64,000 nt of DNA from Lyophyllum atratum (Eukaryota > Basidiomycota > Agaricomycetes > Agaricales > Lyophyllaceae): assembly GCA_014905825.1 (NCBI GenBank), contig JACGCN010000003.1, forward strand, positions 2,480,001-2,544,000, written 5' to 3'. Each line of letters opens with the position of its first letter. Position 1 is the first letter of the stretch. Under the pieces are notes generated by a model. It ran no database searches. It was not told where the DNA came from and worked only from the letters and a program-made list of their open reading frames with translations. The position numbers and the translations under genes were made by a program. Positions 49,080 through 60,830 of this stretch are shown one piece after another.

Positions 49080-51594
49080 AACGAGCGTGAGCGTTGAGTG
49101 CGGGACGCACCCCCGTTGGTGCTGAGGTGTGTTGTCGGGGGGGCTGGGTTCTTGAATGCGAATGGAGACATATCATAAGGTGAAAATCACATCTGCTGAG
49201 TTGCGGAGCCAAAATACCGTCGCCAAACGGTCATAAATACCCATGCAGAAATCAGATTGATCTCAACTTACCCCATCAAAGGGAAGCTACCACCACCCAT
49301 CTCCCATGACCATCATAATTCCATCGGTTAACGAACTCAAGAGAAGCTCAGGGTATACCTGGTCCGTATACCATGCGATCCCAAGGAAAATACCGAGCCT
49401 CAGACATGGACCGAACCACACCACGCGAGTACAGTTCGCGATAGTAGGGTCTTATTCCATCGTCAACAACATTGATAACATCCCATATGAGCGTCTGTAT
49501 CGAGGAAGACGGGCGCCAAGATCGTTAGCATCGTTGGGGACTCAGGAGTTTACGAAGGCAAACTTACCGGACAGTGAGACGATAGATCCTTGCCAAAAGG
49601 TACACGGAATCGAATCAAAAGCCAAAGTCGCTCGGCAAGCAGAAAGTTCGAATCATGATTGCTGTTGTGGTCAACGGTATCGTTGCGGAGGAGCACGCCA
49701 AGAGCCTCCAAGAGCGCGCAGGACAAAACCGCCACATGATATAATTTCCCGAGAACAACGCGACCCATTGACTGATACTGCTGGAAGATTCAGAAAGTGG
49801 GAGATGCAAGTTGGAGATAAGTCCATGTCGTATACGTAGTGATCCAATGATCATTGCATGACATTGAGAGACAGCCGTGGAGGAAGAATCTGAAACGGGG
49901 CTCAGGCGCCGCTGGCGCTGGGACGGTGGCGGCGGGACAAAGAAAAACAATCACGCGCTCAGATAAACCTGGTTTAGGGTTACAAGTTGAGGTTCGCCAT
50001 AAACCGCGACCTCGTCACCTCGAACACACTCTCACTCTATGACTGTCAGGAGTATCATCTTCAGGATGGACAAAACTATGACTGGAGACTGTATAGCTTC
50101 ATATTAGCCTTGCTCTGACCTCTTCAAGTGCCTCTCAGTTGTTAGAAGCCCAGTTGAACAGCCATCGAGACGGTCAAGGACACCCACGGAACTTTGGCTG
50201 CATCAGGCTGCATCACGTTCGAGCCGACTCGAGAAATGCTTGCTACGCGTACGTAGATGCGTCTCTATTGCGATTTTATGTCTCTGACGGTCTAACAGGT
50301 TTGAAACTCCTCTATGGATCGATGTTCGGAACAGCTTGAAACTGAGAATCGAAAACGACCAAGCCCAATGTTAAGAGAAGGTGCGTTTTTCCATTGTAAT
50401 ACCTTCAATTAATGCTAATCAAGTCACAGCCTTGCGGCGGAGCGTATGATTCGGAACCTACAAGAAAAGTGCAAGGGATGTGTCGGGTTGGGGCTGACAT
50501 GGCGCTTGTGACTCCCCGAAAACGTGGAGGATGGTCAGATGGTGAACGATGACGGTGGGACAGACCTCGGTGGCGTGCCCGTTGACGCCGGGACACCGCC
50601 CTGCAGGTAGAGCTTAATGCTGAGGCATGGAAGGCCGACGACAAGGCTGCGGTGTCTCCAAAAGTAGCTGGCTGGTGATGCAATGCGTGGTGGGAAGGCG
50701 GTGAGCCAGTTCAAGGAGGAGTATTTCTAGTCATACATTGTGCACCTGCTGCTCCGAGGTATGATCTCTATCCTCGGACTGATCTATCTCATGTCTAACA
50801 CGCATGCCAGCCAGTTACTAGGCCTACCAACCGTGGAACGAACGCACACTCACCGGAACCGCAGCTGAGCGAACTTCTGTATCGGAGAACTGGCCGTAAA
50901 TCCGGACAGCTACTCGATGTCTGACTTCGGACTTCTTTTTGTGATCATCTACATATTCTGCCTACTTCGATGTATCACTAGTTGACTGACTATGCGACAA
51001 CAGATGTTCACCATATCACACACCTAATTGATGCTTCACTCCGACGCAAGGTATCCTTTTCATTGACCATCTTCATAGGCTCCCACAGCAACTGGGATGA
51101 ACGACAGATGACAGCGTTCACCTTACGCTCCTACAAATTATGCCACAGCATATCACGTCTACTGTGCGAAGGGGAACAACCTCTTGATTCAACTGCCATG
51201 GCTCCTTACGGGGACTCCAATTGATATGGTTCTTCCTATCGTTGCTGCGACGCATGCATTCTCTTGACCGTACTCGTATTGCCTGAATAGGGCACGGTAA
51301 TACCATATAAGTATGCTTTCCCTCAGCATTTTCCACGGCTCATTCCATTGACCGTTGATGGCACAAGGGGGCAATGGATGCTGTGGAAATCTCGATGGGG
51401 AAAGCTCTCAAGATCCCTCATCGTGACGGCATTCTCTGACGGCGCCAAACTTTGTTCGGCTTCCTTCGACTCTGATAAGACAGGATGCTCCCGTGCGATA
51501 TGTCCACGCTCACAGTGCAGCACCAGTACCTGTACACTCAAATACTGCAGAATAGTCTTCCAGGCGGGTAGTCACCCGCTGCACCTGTGCGATC
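49080..51594. other. 2.5-kb stretch without a recognised gene
   Basis: Open frames at 49306-49839 (plus) and 49615-49950 (minus) overlap each other and show no domain. It holds the divergent upstream regions of paralogues B and C. Confidence 0.35.
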
Positions 51595-52853
51595 ATGTCC
51601 ACCACATTCTCCATCGTCGAAGCCAGAATAACCTCCTTCTTCGTCGAGAACGTTGTTTTTGGCCTTTACCTCGTCACGTTTGCGTACACCGTGATTGCCC
51701 TTTTCTCAACGGAATCGGGATGGAGGAAAACCAGAGAGCTCAATTATCGGATGGTTGCGGTTGTGATGCTCATGTTCTTCAATATGACGATGACCTCGGC
51801 TATGAGTTTCATGGTCATTTGGCGAGGCTTTGTCGTGGCACCTCCGGGAACGGCTGCGGAGATCTTCAGGGAACTCACTTATTGGCCCGTCGTTGTGAAG
51901 GTATGGATTCCCCGATATCGAAGCGATGTGCGATTCTTACCGAACGCGAGTATATGCAGTCGGGTTGCTTGCTTTTTCAGACAATCATTGGAGACGCAAT
52001 GCTGGTGACGCCAACTCTGATGTCGTCTGTCCCGTATCCGACTGCTGAACATCTGAACTTTTGTCCAGATTTATCGTTGTTGGGTCGTCTATGCCCGCTC
52101 CTGGAAGGTGATCGCCTTCTCGGCCCTGCTATGGATAGCTGGCACTGTCTGCGCAATTTTCATTCTTTATCAGGAGGCCACATTCAAAGTGCATGGCCTT
52201 GTGAGCTCAAGCAAGATCCGCCCATACGGAGTGGCGTTTTGGGCTTCATCTTTGACCTTGAATATCATCACAACTAGTACGTTGCTTTCATTCGAGGCAT
52301 GAACCGCATGACACGCCACTAATCGCACGCCCAGCGCTCCTTGTATGGCCAATATGGAAGGCAGCGCGGTGGCATCAAGATGGATTTGGGTGCCACGACA
52401 GCTTGAACGTGCACAGTAGTAATAACACGATGAAGCACGTCACGCAAGTGATCATCGAATCCGGTTCGCTGTACACCATGGTCGCCTTCGTGACGTTCGT
52501 GACCTATGCCGTTGGCCACAACGCGTTATACGTTGCCTCGAGTGCGGTGCGTCGAGCTCCATTTCGTATCCATTTTAACAGCATTCGAAACTCACGGAAT
52601 ACCACAGGAGCTTGGCACTTGTGGGATTGCTTTCAACCTCATTATTATTCGCATCGCCAACAAAAGCCACGTCGATTACGTTCCTTCTGGTCAAGTAGGA
52701 AGTGGTCTACCACTGCACATCAGGACTCTTCGGGAAACGGTCGATGATAAAGGCCATGTGCGGTTTGTCATCTCGCATGATACAGACCACGCGGAACAAG
52801 GGGTCTCGCGTCAGATAGAAGAGTCAAAGACGAGAGTAGAGCAGGAATTGTAG
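51595..52853 (+). CDS. Seven-helix DUF6534-like membrane protein C
   Basis: The third paralogue, on the opposite strand. It starts MSTTFSIVEARITSFFVENV; segments GLYLVTFAYTVIALF, MVAVVMLMFFNMTMTSAMSF, VIAFSALLWIAGTVCAIFILY, VAFWASSLTLNIITT, LLVWPIWKAARWH and IIESGSLYTMVAFVTFVTYA, and the closing ELGTCGIAFNLIIIR. All four introns have GT-AG ends and agree in phase with A, including the 24-nt exon TIIGDAML. The C-terminal tail is charged. A, B and C presumably arose by local duplication, with one inversion. Confidence 0.82.
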
Positions 52854-53212
52854 GACGACAATCGTGTTTTTCGTTGTTATCGCTGAATTAACGTAGGCAT
52901 CGCAAGTAATCGCAAAGCGAAGCACATATCTTCTATGGTGATCAAGCGCAGTTCTTCTTGAATCACGAGTCATGGCTCATTTATTGACTATTTCTATCTC
53001 GACAAGAGGCGTACCTCGGAGAGTCAGAAGTCCTCAGAAGCGACATCGAGGCGGTACCATATAAACGAACGTCTGCAACGAGTCTGCACAGGAAGCAGAG
53101 TCAATACTGCTTAGAGAGGAGTTGACGACTGTTCGACCTCGGGGAAGGCCATAGCGACCCGAGGACGTGGGCTTGGGATACTCTGATACGCGATTCGCGA
53201 GATCTTTCCTGT
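52854..53212. other. Intergenic
   Basis: The 3' flank of paralogue C. Nothing recognisable. Confidence 0.4.
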
Positions 53213-53239
53213 ATGGAAAGCCGGACGGTCGCGCTCTGC
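53213..53239 (+). repeat. 27-bp perfect inverted repeat, left copy
   Basis: Begins ATGGAAAGCCGG and ends CGCTCTGC. Its exact inverse lies at 55092-55118, 1.9 kb away. A degraded gene lies between the two copies. No target-site duplication was found. Confidence 0.8.
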
Positions 53240-53689
53240 TGATGCCGTCGGCAACGCAGATGCCGCGGGTAGATCATTCAAGCAAGGAGTAAGACCTCGC
53301 ACACTTGGTTGGAATGAGAGGCGGCACATTTCTAAATTATTTATGAGTATATAGTGCACAGGGAGGGCACTTTTCGTTCATGATCTAGTGGACCTCAGAT
53401 GAGTTAAATGACAAAGGCAATGCCACCCAATTTTACTCGGAGTCAAAGCATAGAACCAAGACCTAAGAAACAACATATGGGCCAGAGTGGGTGGGCGGAT
53501 CGACACTATGCTTACTTGCACTGAACACTGACAGTAGTAAGACGTTGTGATAGACGAGCTGGTGACTTTTGCCTCCTACCATGATACTTTAGCCCTCCAA
53601 ACTTACGTCGCGCACGTATGGGTAATATATACGTGAGACATAGGCTGAGCAAAAGTATAACGAACTTAGACTCGTAGGTACGGCTGACA

Positions 53690-54640
53690 TCGGCCAGGCC
53701 CCCACTTCTCCACACACTTTCCGACCTTATACCTCCCGGGCATCCCGCACTGCCGGCATATCCGCTGCCCCTGCTCGTTCGTCGCAGGGTACGTCGTGCC
53801 TGGTACACCGCCAGCCCCGTCGACCCCTCAGCAGCCGCAGCCGTAGTAATAGTCGTAACGATCGCAGGCAACGAATCCACTAAAACAGATGACCTCGTCG
53901 ATACCCTCAAATCGACATTGGAAGTGAACAGCGAAGTACTTACCCCCTCCCCCGAACTTGCTCTTCTTGACGGGAGCAGCGGTGGTGGTGCAAGGCAGCA
54001 AGGGCACACTGGGGGTCCGATGTTGCTGCTGATGTTGCAGGTGGTGCTGCATCTCGCTGTTTCCATTTGGACGCCGTCGGTAGCTTGGAGGATCATTTCC
54101 GCGACAGACTGAGGGAAGAGGAGGAGGAGCGGGAAGACGAAAGGGATTGGCGCGAGTGAGAGTGGGAGCCTGGGCGGTGGTGGCCTAGGTTCGAGTGGCC
54201 AGTGTGACGGGTGGGGTGGAGGTGGGCGGTGGAGAGGGCGGTGGGGAGGGTGAGATGATGTTTTCCGGCGTCGCAAACACTCTACCCCTATGATGTCCTC
54301 CTACCATCCCCTATAGCCCCCAAAACCAACTGTCTCCCTCCCTCCCTCCTGAACGACCGGAGAAAAGCCCATGCGCACATCCACAGCAGCTGTATCGAGC
54401 TGCGTGAGGTGCTGGTTCAGCTGCGTCCAGCCGTCGGTGAGCGCAGCGCGTCGTGCCTCCGGGCGCCGGGTCCGAGACGCCGAGGACGGCCCAGCCCTTG
54501 TCCACGACTGATGAGGCTCCAGTTAGTGTCGTTGAAGGGGTTGCCTGTAAGGGGTGATTAGTCCTCGTCGTTTTGACGCCGCTCTGGGACACACCCGGGG
54601 AGGAGAATGGGCTAGAAATGGGAGCGGCACTATGAGTCAA
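53690..54640 (-). pseudogene. Frameshifted relic of a Cys-motif regulatory protein
   Basis: Recognisable pieces lie in order but in different frames: GNPFNDTNWSL, then VVDKGWAVLGVSDPAPG, then ALTDGWTQLNQHLTQLDTAA with VDVRMGFSP, then PVKKSKFGGG, and finally TYPATNEQGQRICRQCGMPG followed by RYKVGKCVEKWGPG. The first three change frame twice within about 200 nt with no intron to explain it, and the last piece is out of frame with its upstream exon. The C-x2-C...C ending resembles a zinc-binding C-terminus that I recall from conserved basidiomycete regulators; that identity is uncertain. The relic sits between perfect 27-bp inverted repeats. Confidence 0.6.
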
Positions 54641-54799
54641 GGAAGGGAATCACAAACGAGAGAGTGTACTACCTGAGGCCTGAATATTGAATAGTAAGGA
54701 CAACCATCGCCAACACTAAGTTCAAGAGGGCTCAGTGGAGGGGAAAGTCGACTTGTATGTGACACTCAGGCACCAGTGGCAACCCCGAGCCGCGGGAAC

Positions 54800-54853
54800 T
54801 ATGACGTGTCTAAGTTGCGCAAAAGTGGTTTTGCGCGGTGTAGACACGTCATA
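54800..54853. repeat. Hairpin-forming inverted repeat
   Basis: The outer arms are 13 bp and perfect (TATGACGTGTCTA at 54800-54812 with its inverse at 54841-54853). The inner arms are 8 bp and perfect (GCGCAAAA at 54817-54824 with TTTTGCGC at 54829-54836), around a GTGG loop, with a 4-base internal bulge. There is no T-tract, so a fungal terminator role is not implied. Confidence 0.7.
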
Positions 54854-55091
54854 ATTTCCACCCCTGGAACGATGAGCTGATGCACTTGATAACGCGTGAG
54901 TCTGTGTGGTAGGGTAAGATACTCGTACATAGCTTGGAATGAGTCACTACAACAAAGAAAACGGAAAAGCTAAGACATTTCAGCCCCTCGACGGCTGTCC
55001 TTGAATGCACATGAGCAACAAGATGGCGGGAATTGAGCAGTTTGAGAGTACATGGGGTCCCCCATCAAGAAATTTCATTCTCAGCATGTCG

Positions 55092-55118
55092 GCAGAGCGC
55101 GACCGTCCGGCTTTCCAT
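55092..55118 (-). repeat. 27-bp perfect inverted repeat, right copy
   Basis: The exact inverse of 53213-53239, immediately followed by a T-run of about 18 bases. The T-run abutting the repeat could mark an insertion end. Confidence 0.8.
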
Positions 55119-55966
55119 TTTTTTTTTTTTTTTGTATCATATTATTCTGCTACGGGTGCAAGGGCGCCCATGGGTGCAGTTTACATACAGTCAGGTAGGT
55201 AGGTATGCTATATTCCTGAACATCAATGCAAAAGCAGCAAATTTATTTCACGCGATCATAGCTGTAATCAGATGAAGTCCAATGTGAATGGTTCTCTCGC
55301 GATTCCCCAAATTCGACGTGTTTATCAGTTGACGGCAACACTTAAGGACAATTATGCAACCGCGACCTTATCGTCTGTTTCGTTTGATCCAATGTTCATT
55401 GATAACTGTAGCATCTCGTAGTATTGAAAAAAATACCCTGAATATCTAAATCTCGAAGGAGGAGGGATTGAACAGTGTAGCCGTAGACTAGTACTACATC
55501 TGGTTATACCTCCTTAAGCTGAGGCCAAGCTACCTATGCGCTTTGGACAGTATGCTCCGTTCAAATTGTTCTTCTCGAATCCAGCAACCGACGTCAGCAT
55601 GATGGCTATGCAGAATGGGTGGAGATAGCATCTCTGATGGGGTAGAGGCGAGATCTGACTGTTAGGTAGCTGCTCTGGAATGGATGGGGATTTGTCCTTT
55701 TCAGATCGAATAAGGGGCGATGCATGCGCCCTCCCGTGACAAGTCGTACATCCATAGTCGAAGCTTGAAGCTTTGAAGAGCCAGGCCATCCATGATTAAA
55801 TTTGCGCACATCGCCGGGAGCCAACTTCAATTTGAATTTTCTTGCAATTTTCGCGACGCGTCCTGATCACGTGCCTTACCTTTGAATCCAAGCACACCCC
55901 AACAATTAATCACGGCTGTGGCAATTCTTCAACCTTGTCCATTGCACCTTCATTCCTCTCGCCAAC
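55119..55966. other. Intergenic: upstream of Nup53
   Basis: Starts with the T-run; no gene seen. The last 50 bases are C/T-rich and lead into the Nup53 start. Confidence 0.4.
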
Positions 55967-57591
55967 ATGCACAGCTCCCCGTTTACAGTAGCCGGGATGT
56001 CGACCTCAACGAGCAGCCACCACCATTCGCCGAACATCAACACTTGGAGTACTAGCAGCACCGGAGGACAGCTGACAAACACTTTCCAAGATTCACTTTC
56101 CCAGTCCAGGAGCCACTATCAACCAGGCTATCTCATGGTCAGACGCGTTTTTCTCGATACAAGGGAACTTTCCTGACAGAAACTCCCGAACAGTCATCGC
56201 AAACTGATGTATGTGTCGCGTAGCTCGAAGCTGTGTCATGCTCACAGAGTCCAGAATGCGCCCCAAGGGAACCAACGGGTGGACGAGGTGCCGATCGTAC
56301 AAACGAAAGCGAAGATGAACCAGATCCTGTCTCGAGGTTCTACATCAGATTTTGGGATGGATTCTATGTTTGAAAGTACACGGTACGCCCATGCCACTAC
56401 CTCGTTGCGTACAGTTGTCTGACATAGACGACATCACTCTAGGCAACGACAAAAACTCGCAGACGCGGATGCGCCGCCCACGAACTCTGTTAATGATATT
56501 CCCAACGAGTTCCCCCATAGCCGGAGTTCCACTTACCAACCGAGGGTAGGTTCTTACCCTTTTTTCTGGCTCCCGGAATCTTTGTTCGTTACGCAAGGCG
56601 AGCGATGGACTTGTCAACAGAGTACCAGCGCATACTACTTTACACACCTCCGGGCTATGAATGACTGCGTCAACGGCATGTGGTTGTTCGTTTTCCATTC
56701 GATGATCGTTCGTTGGTGTTCATGTCTGGCATTCGCTGTTCTGGCCATGGCCCTGATGGATTATCTCACCCTGATTGATGAAGCGTGCAATTCCAATCCG
56801 CCTTAATCGTCTACTTCTTTTTGCACTATCTAATTGACGTTACTGTTTCCAGACTCCTCAGGACACACCAGCTTTTACTCGGCGCCAACAGCTGTCCGCC
56901 CCCACCACCCCCCAGACCGGACAACCACTCTACATCATCGTCTTCGGGTACCCCGCAGACAGGTACAGTCTCACTGTGGAATACTTTCAGTCCCTAGGCG
57001 CCGCAACCGACCCGGACCCCCATCAGGAGATCCAGAACTGCTTCCGCATCGGGTTCACAGACCCTGGGGACGCGTTGAGGGCAGTGAGGAAGAATGGAGA
57101 GGTGTTGGGCGGGAGCTGGATGGTTGGGACCAAGTGGGCCGTACGTCTTCCGCATTTGCTTCCGTCGTTCTTTTCGTCGAACTGACTCATGTACGGTCCA
57201 ACAGGACCCATTACAAGCGGAAGCCTTATTCGGCTTGGTGGCCACTATGCCCGCCCAGATCCTCGACTCCAGGAGTGACAGTAGCAACGCCATGTCTATC
57301 GACGAGCCTACGTCCCCGAGGGGTACACCTGGTGGTGCGGTGAAAGGTGGCTCGTACAGCAAAGTCGGCACCCCCATCAAGCTAGCCCCATCGAGTGCTG
57401 CGTTCCGGAGGCATAATGCGGAGAGCGTGGTGACCCCGCAGCCGCAGCGGGGCTGGGGTCCTATGATGCCTGGGCCGTCGGCGCAGCAGCCCTCACAGCC
57501 GCAGCCTGCTCCGGTGCAGATGCCAATGTCGACGGGCACGCCGAATAAAGGGATGCTCGGCCAGGTTTCGGATCTGATTTTCGGATGGTAG
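55967..57591 (+). CDS. NUP53: Nucleoporin Nup53/Nup35
   Basis: A nuclear pore scaffold-linker component with an RRM-like MPPN dimerisation domain. It starts MHSSPFTVAGMSTSTSSHHH with a Ser/Thr/Gln-rich region. Then VDEVPIVQTKAKMNQILSRG and SDFGMDSMFESTRQRQKLAD are family signatures. The Nup35-type RRM follows (PLYIIVFGYPADRYSLTVEY, NCFRIGFTDPGDALRAVRKN, GSWMVGTKWADP). The end, GMLGQVSDLIFGW, is the amphipathic membrane-binding helix. Exon order is clear except between about 56546 and 56852, where an additional small exon may exist (an open frame continues past the Tyr-Gln-Pro-Arg junction). Confidence 0.88.
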
Positions 57592-60500
57592 TTGATTGGT
57601 GTTTCGATTAGGGGTTCGGGAGCGACGTCCATGGAGTATGTTATGTCTGACCTCCCATACGATGGTTTTGCTACACATGTCCTCTCTAGATTATTCTTGC
57701 CCCAGGATGGAGGGCCCGGACCCTGCGAAGCGTAATTGACTGATTGATGTGGCAGCCCGTAGGTAAGCAGGGAAGCCCAACTCTAAATCGCTCAGAAGTC
57801 CCGTCTGGATTCGTCGTCGTGTCGTACTTCTACCGACGTGTGTTTCCTTCTGCCTCCAACCAGAATATTTCTGAGATCGGTGTCGCTAGCGCGATTCCGT
57901 CGGGGGAGCTTAGTTGCCAGTGGCTGCACGTTTCTCCTTTCGAGCCACACGTGGTGAGCCATTGGCGCATCGTAGCACAACTGCCGCGACATCTAGACTT
58001 CGAGAATCGAATAGAAGACAAGCATCGATATCCACCGTCGGAGTCAGGACTTCGAGCACCCTGGTTTTTGATAACTTGCGCGCTTTTCGCCTTCTCTTGG
58101 ATTCCTTTCGGATACATGCTTCTGCTGCTTCGTGGCGCGACATGCCAAAGAGTCTAGGCAAGGTCTGATTATCAATCCCATGGAAAGAAAGGGCCTCATG
58201 TTGCGCGACATCAATTAAGCTTTGGCGATGAATGAGGTAACGCCCGCGAGCTGATCAGACGCTCCATAACGGTGGAATTGCGAGTGAACCATGTTCGGCC
58301 ATTTACTAAGTATCTCTGCGTCGAAAAATTGGGGAAATCAACTCGATGATTTGAAAATCTGGCAAACTAGGAACCTTGTATTGGTTTCGAATCTCTAGGC
58401 TGATTCACAGCGAATGTCGCAGCAACCCACCCAGCTATTCTCACTTCCCTTGACAAAATGCAGTCACCGACATACATCGACTAGCGATTCTCCATGCGCA
58501 GCATTCACGATGACATGCAAGAGCTAAAAGGGATGATGATTCCAGTTATAGGTCAGATCAATTACAATTTCTCGTGGCCAATGACGTTCACTAGCAGGTC
58601 CCGACGATGCAAATCATGTACAAACCTAAATTGCTCCTCCCGGCATCGCCAAACGCGGGCTGTGAGCAAGGATCAAAACGCCTCGGGCATACTCTCTATA
58701 CCTTTTTCATAGATGGATCCTATGCTATTGTGTCTACGGTGGGTATCCGTAACAGCGGATTGGGCGTTCTCGACTGATGTGAAGTTTAAAGTGCCTTGCA
58801 CCAATCCTGGTTATACAACGTTGACGAACATGAAAATGCCTCTCATTTCCATTAACAACTACCACGACCTCCTATATACCTAAGACAATATGTATTCCGC
58901 TGCTGCCCCAATCTCTTGTCTCCTTTCTCCTCGCGGGGTCAGTCCTTAATGATTCACAGCGCTGAATTTGTCAAACATACAAGTGAGTGATCCCCGAAGG
59001 GCATGGACCCCAGGTCATGCAGGGCCAGGACATGGTCAAGGCTGATACCGTGGCGGCGAGTCCGCGAGTCGGCGGAATGGGTATATCTGGAGTAACACAT
59101 GAGAGACAGCGCTCACTGAATCAGATAAACATCCATGACGCCCTTTTGGCCGTGTCGCGAGGCGGAATGACATTGAGTGTCTCGATGACACTTGACGGCA
59201 TAGGCACTAGCAAGAGCGAACAAGCTTAAGGACGCCACCAGCGGACCTAACGTTTTTCATGTCCTAGATAATGAAATGAATTGTATGAAATTAGGAACGT
59301 TAATCTATGAGACAAGCTCCTAACGACGTCGCCAGCTAAACTGACGAGCAGTAGGCGCCACAGTAAGTCGATACTCGGCGGTGATCAAGATACCGTTAGG
59401 GCAAGGTTCGTCGACGGATCAGCCTCGAAATCAAAACCCCTAGTGAGGCTCCAAGAACCCAGTCGAACCAGACTATGTTATCCATCGGAGCATCGTGGGG
59501 GAATCTATGCATTCTAGCCCGTTCCGATGGTGGAAGGCATCGTGAACCTATATAAATAATCTCCAGTGCGTTTGGTTTGATCTTGTTCTGCCGAAGAATA
59601 GTCAGGTTCTTCAAGAGCGACACAGACGGGAAATGAAACATACCCACGATTGCCACGAAAGTCAACAATACGGATAGTCTTTATGAAAGTTTGATAACGC
59701 GCCCGCAGGAGCGAGGCTAGAGGGGTCCTTCAGCTTCAAGGGTCAAGCTGACTGAGCAAAAACGACCCTGTCCAAATCTTGTACTAAGTAGTATAGTATA
59801 CAGTCAGCCATCCCTGCACAGATCAACATGACGACCTGGGAAAATGCCAGACGAGCCACGACTTACAAGAGGCATATACTTGGAATGATTCGCTTAACCA
59901 TACAGTGCTTATCCTACCTGCAGGTTTTGAGAAATGGGCCAACAAGGTGTAGATGTTCGAAGAAACACCGTGACGGTCGATAGTGGCAACGTGCCGGTAA
60001 CTTGAGTGCTGATTACGTCAGTGGTATGACGGTCGTGCCCGGCGTTCTATCTCGTTCCTTTCCTCCATTCCCATTTCCAGCATCTTCAGCGCTTAATTTG
60101 AAGCTTCAAACTTACTGCCCGACTTCCGAGGAGCAACAGGAGGGTGAGAAGCAACATCGTTGATGTCGATGATGACTGATGTTTGAAAAAGGACTAAGGA
60201 TGGTTACAAAATTCAAATCACTTAGTCACCGATTTAGTTCGACAGGAGCTCTCTTGGATGTTTCGAGCAACATGTCACTCTGGACAGGACAACTCTGTTA
60301 TCGAAGAGCTGTTCGAAGAGTGAGATCAAATTAGCGTTCTACGCCCGCCTTGAATAACTTACACAAGCTAAACAAATATAAGTCCGTAATTTGACTATCA
60401 TCTCTCATACTTCCACATTTCCAGACATTCCGCGTGCCTCGCTCCTATATAGCTGCTTTGATGCCGATTGAAACCTCCTACTCTTCCTCCTCTGCGATCG

Positions 60501-60830
60501 AATGATCAGTTGACGCTTTTACGGCGCTCTGCACTGAGCTAAGCTTCTTTATCGACATCATAGAGGCGACGGAATCGTGGGACTTCCGGTAGGGTTCTTC
60601 CTATCTGACGCATACGAGAATTTTGACCACACCCAGTCCTCACATAGATCTCACATGTCAAGGATTCTTGCATGGATACCCTCGCGATCCATCTTGACTG
60701 TCCGGCCTAACCGTGTCCCTTCCGTTTACCGTTGGCCATTCAAAATGACGCCATCTCCTAAAGTCTCGTCCTTCCTCTCACAGAGACGCATTAGCCCTGT
60801 CAATTCTCCCCAGGTTTTGCTTTGTTCGAC
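57592..60830. other. 3.2-kb gene-poor stretch
   Basis: No gene recognised. Open frames at 57744-58168 overlap on both strands, and those at 58987-59229 (plus) and 59396-59668 (minus) show no domain. I found no RNA gene or obvious repeat by eye. Confidence 0.35.

Noticed and set aside
53512..54276. A 254-codon minus-strand frame that looks like one protein
   Set aside because: It mixes true and shadow frames of the degraded regulator; the recognisable Cys-motif C-terminus lies in a different frame.
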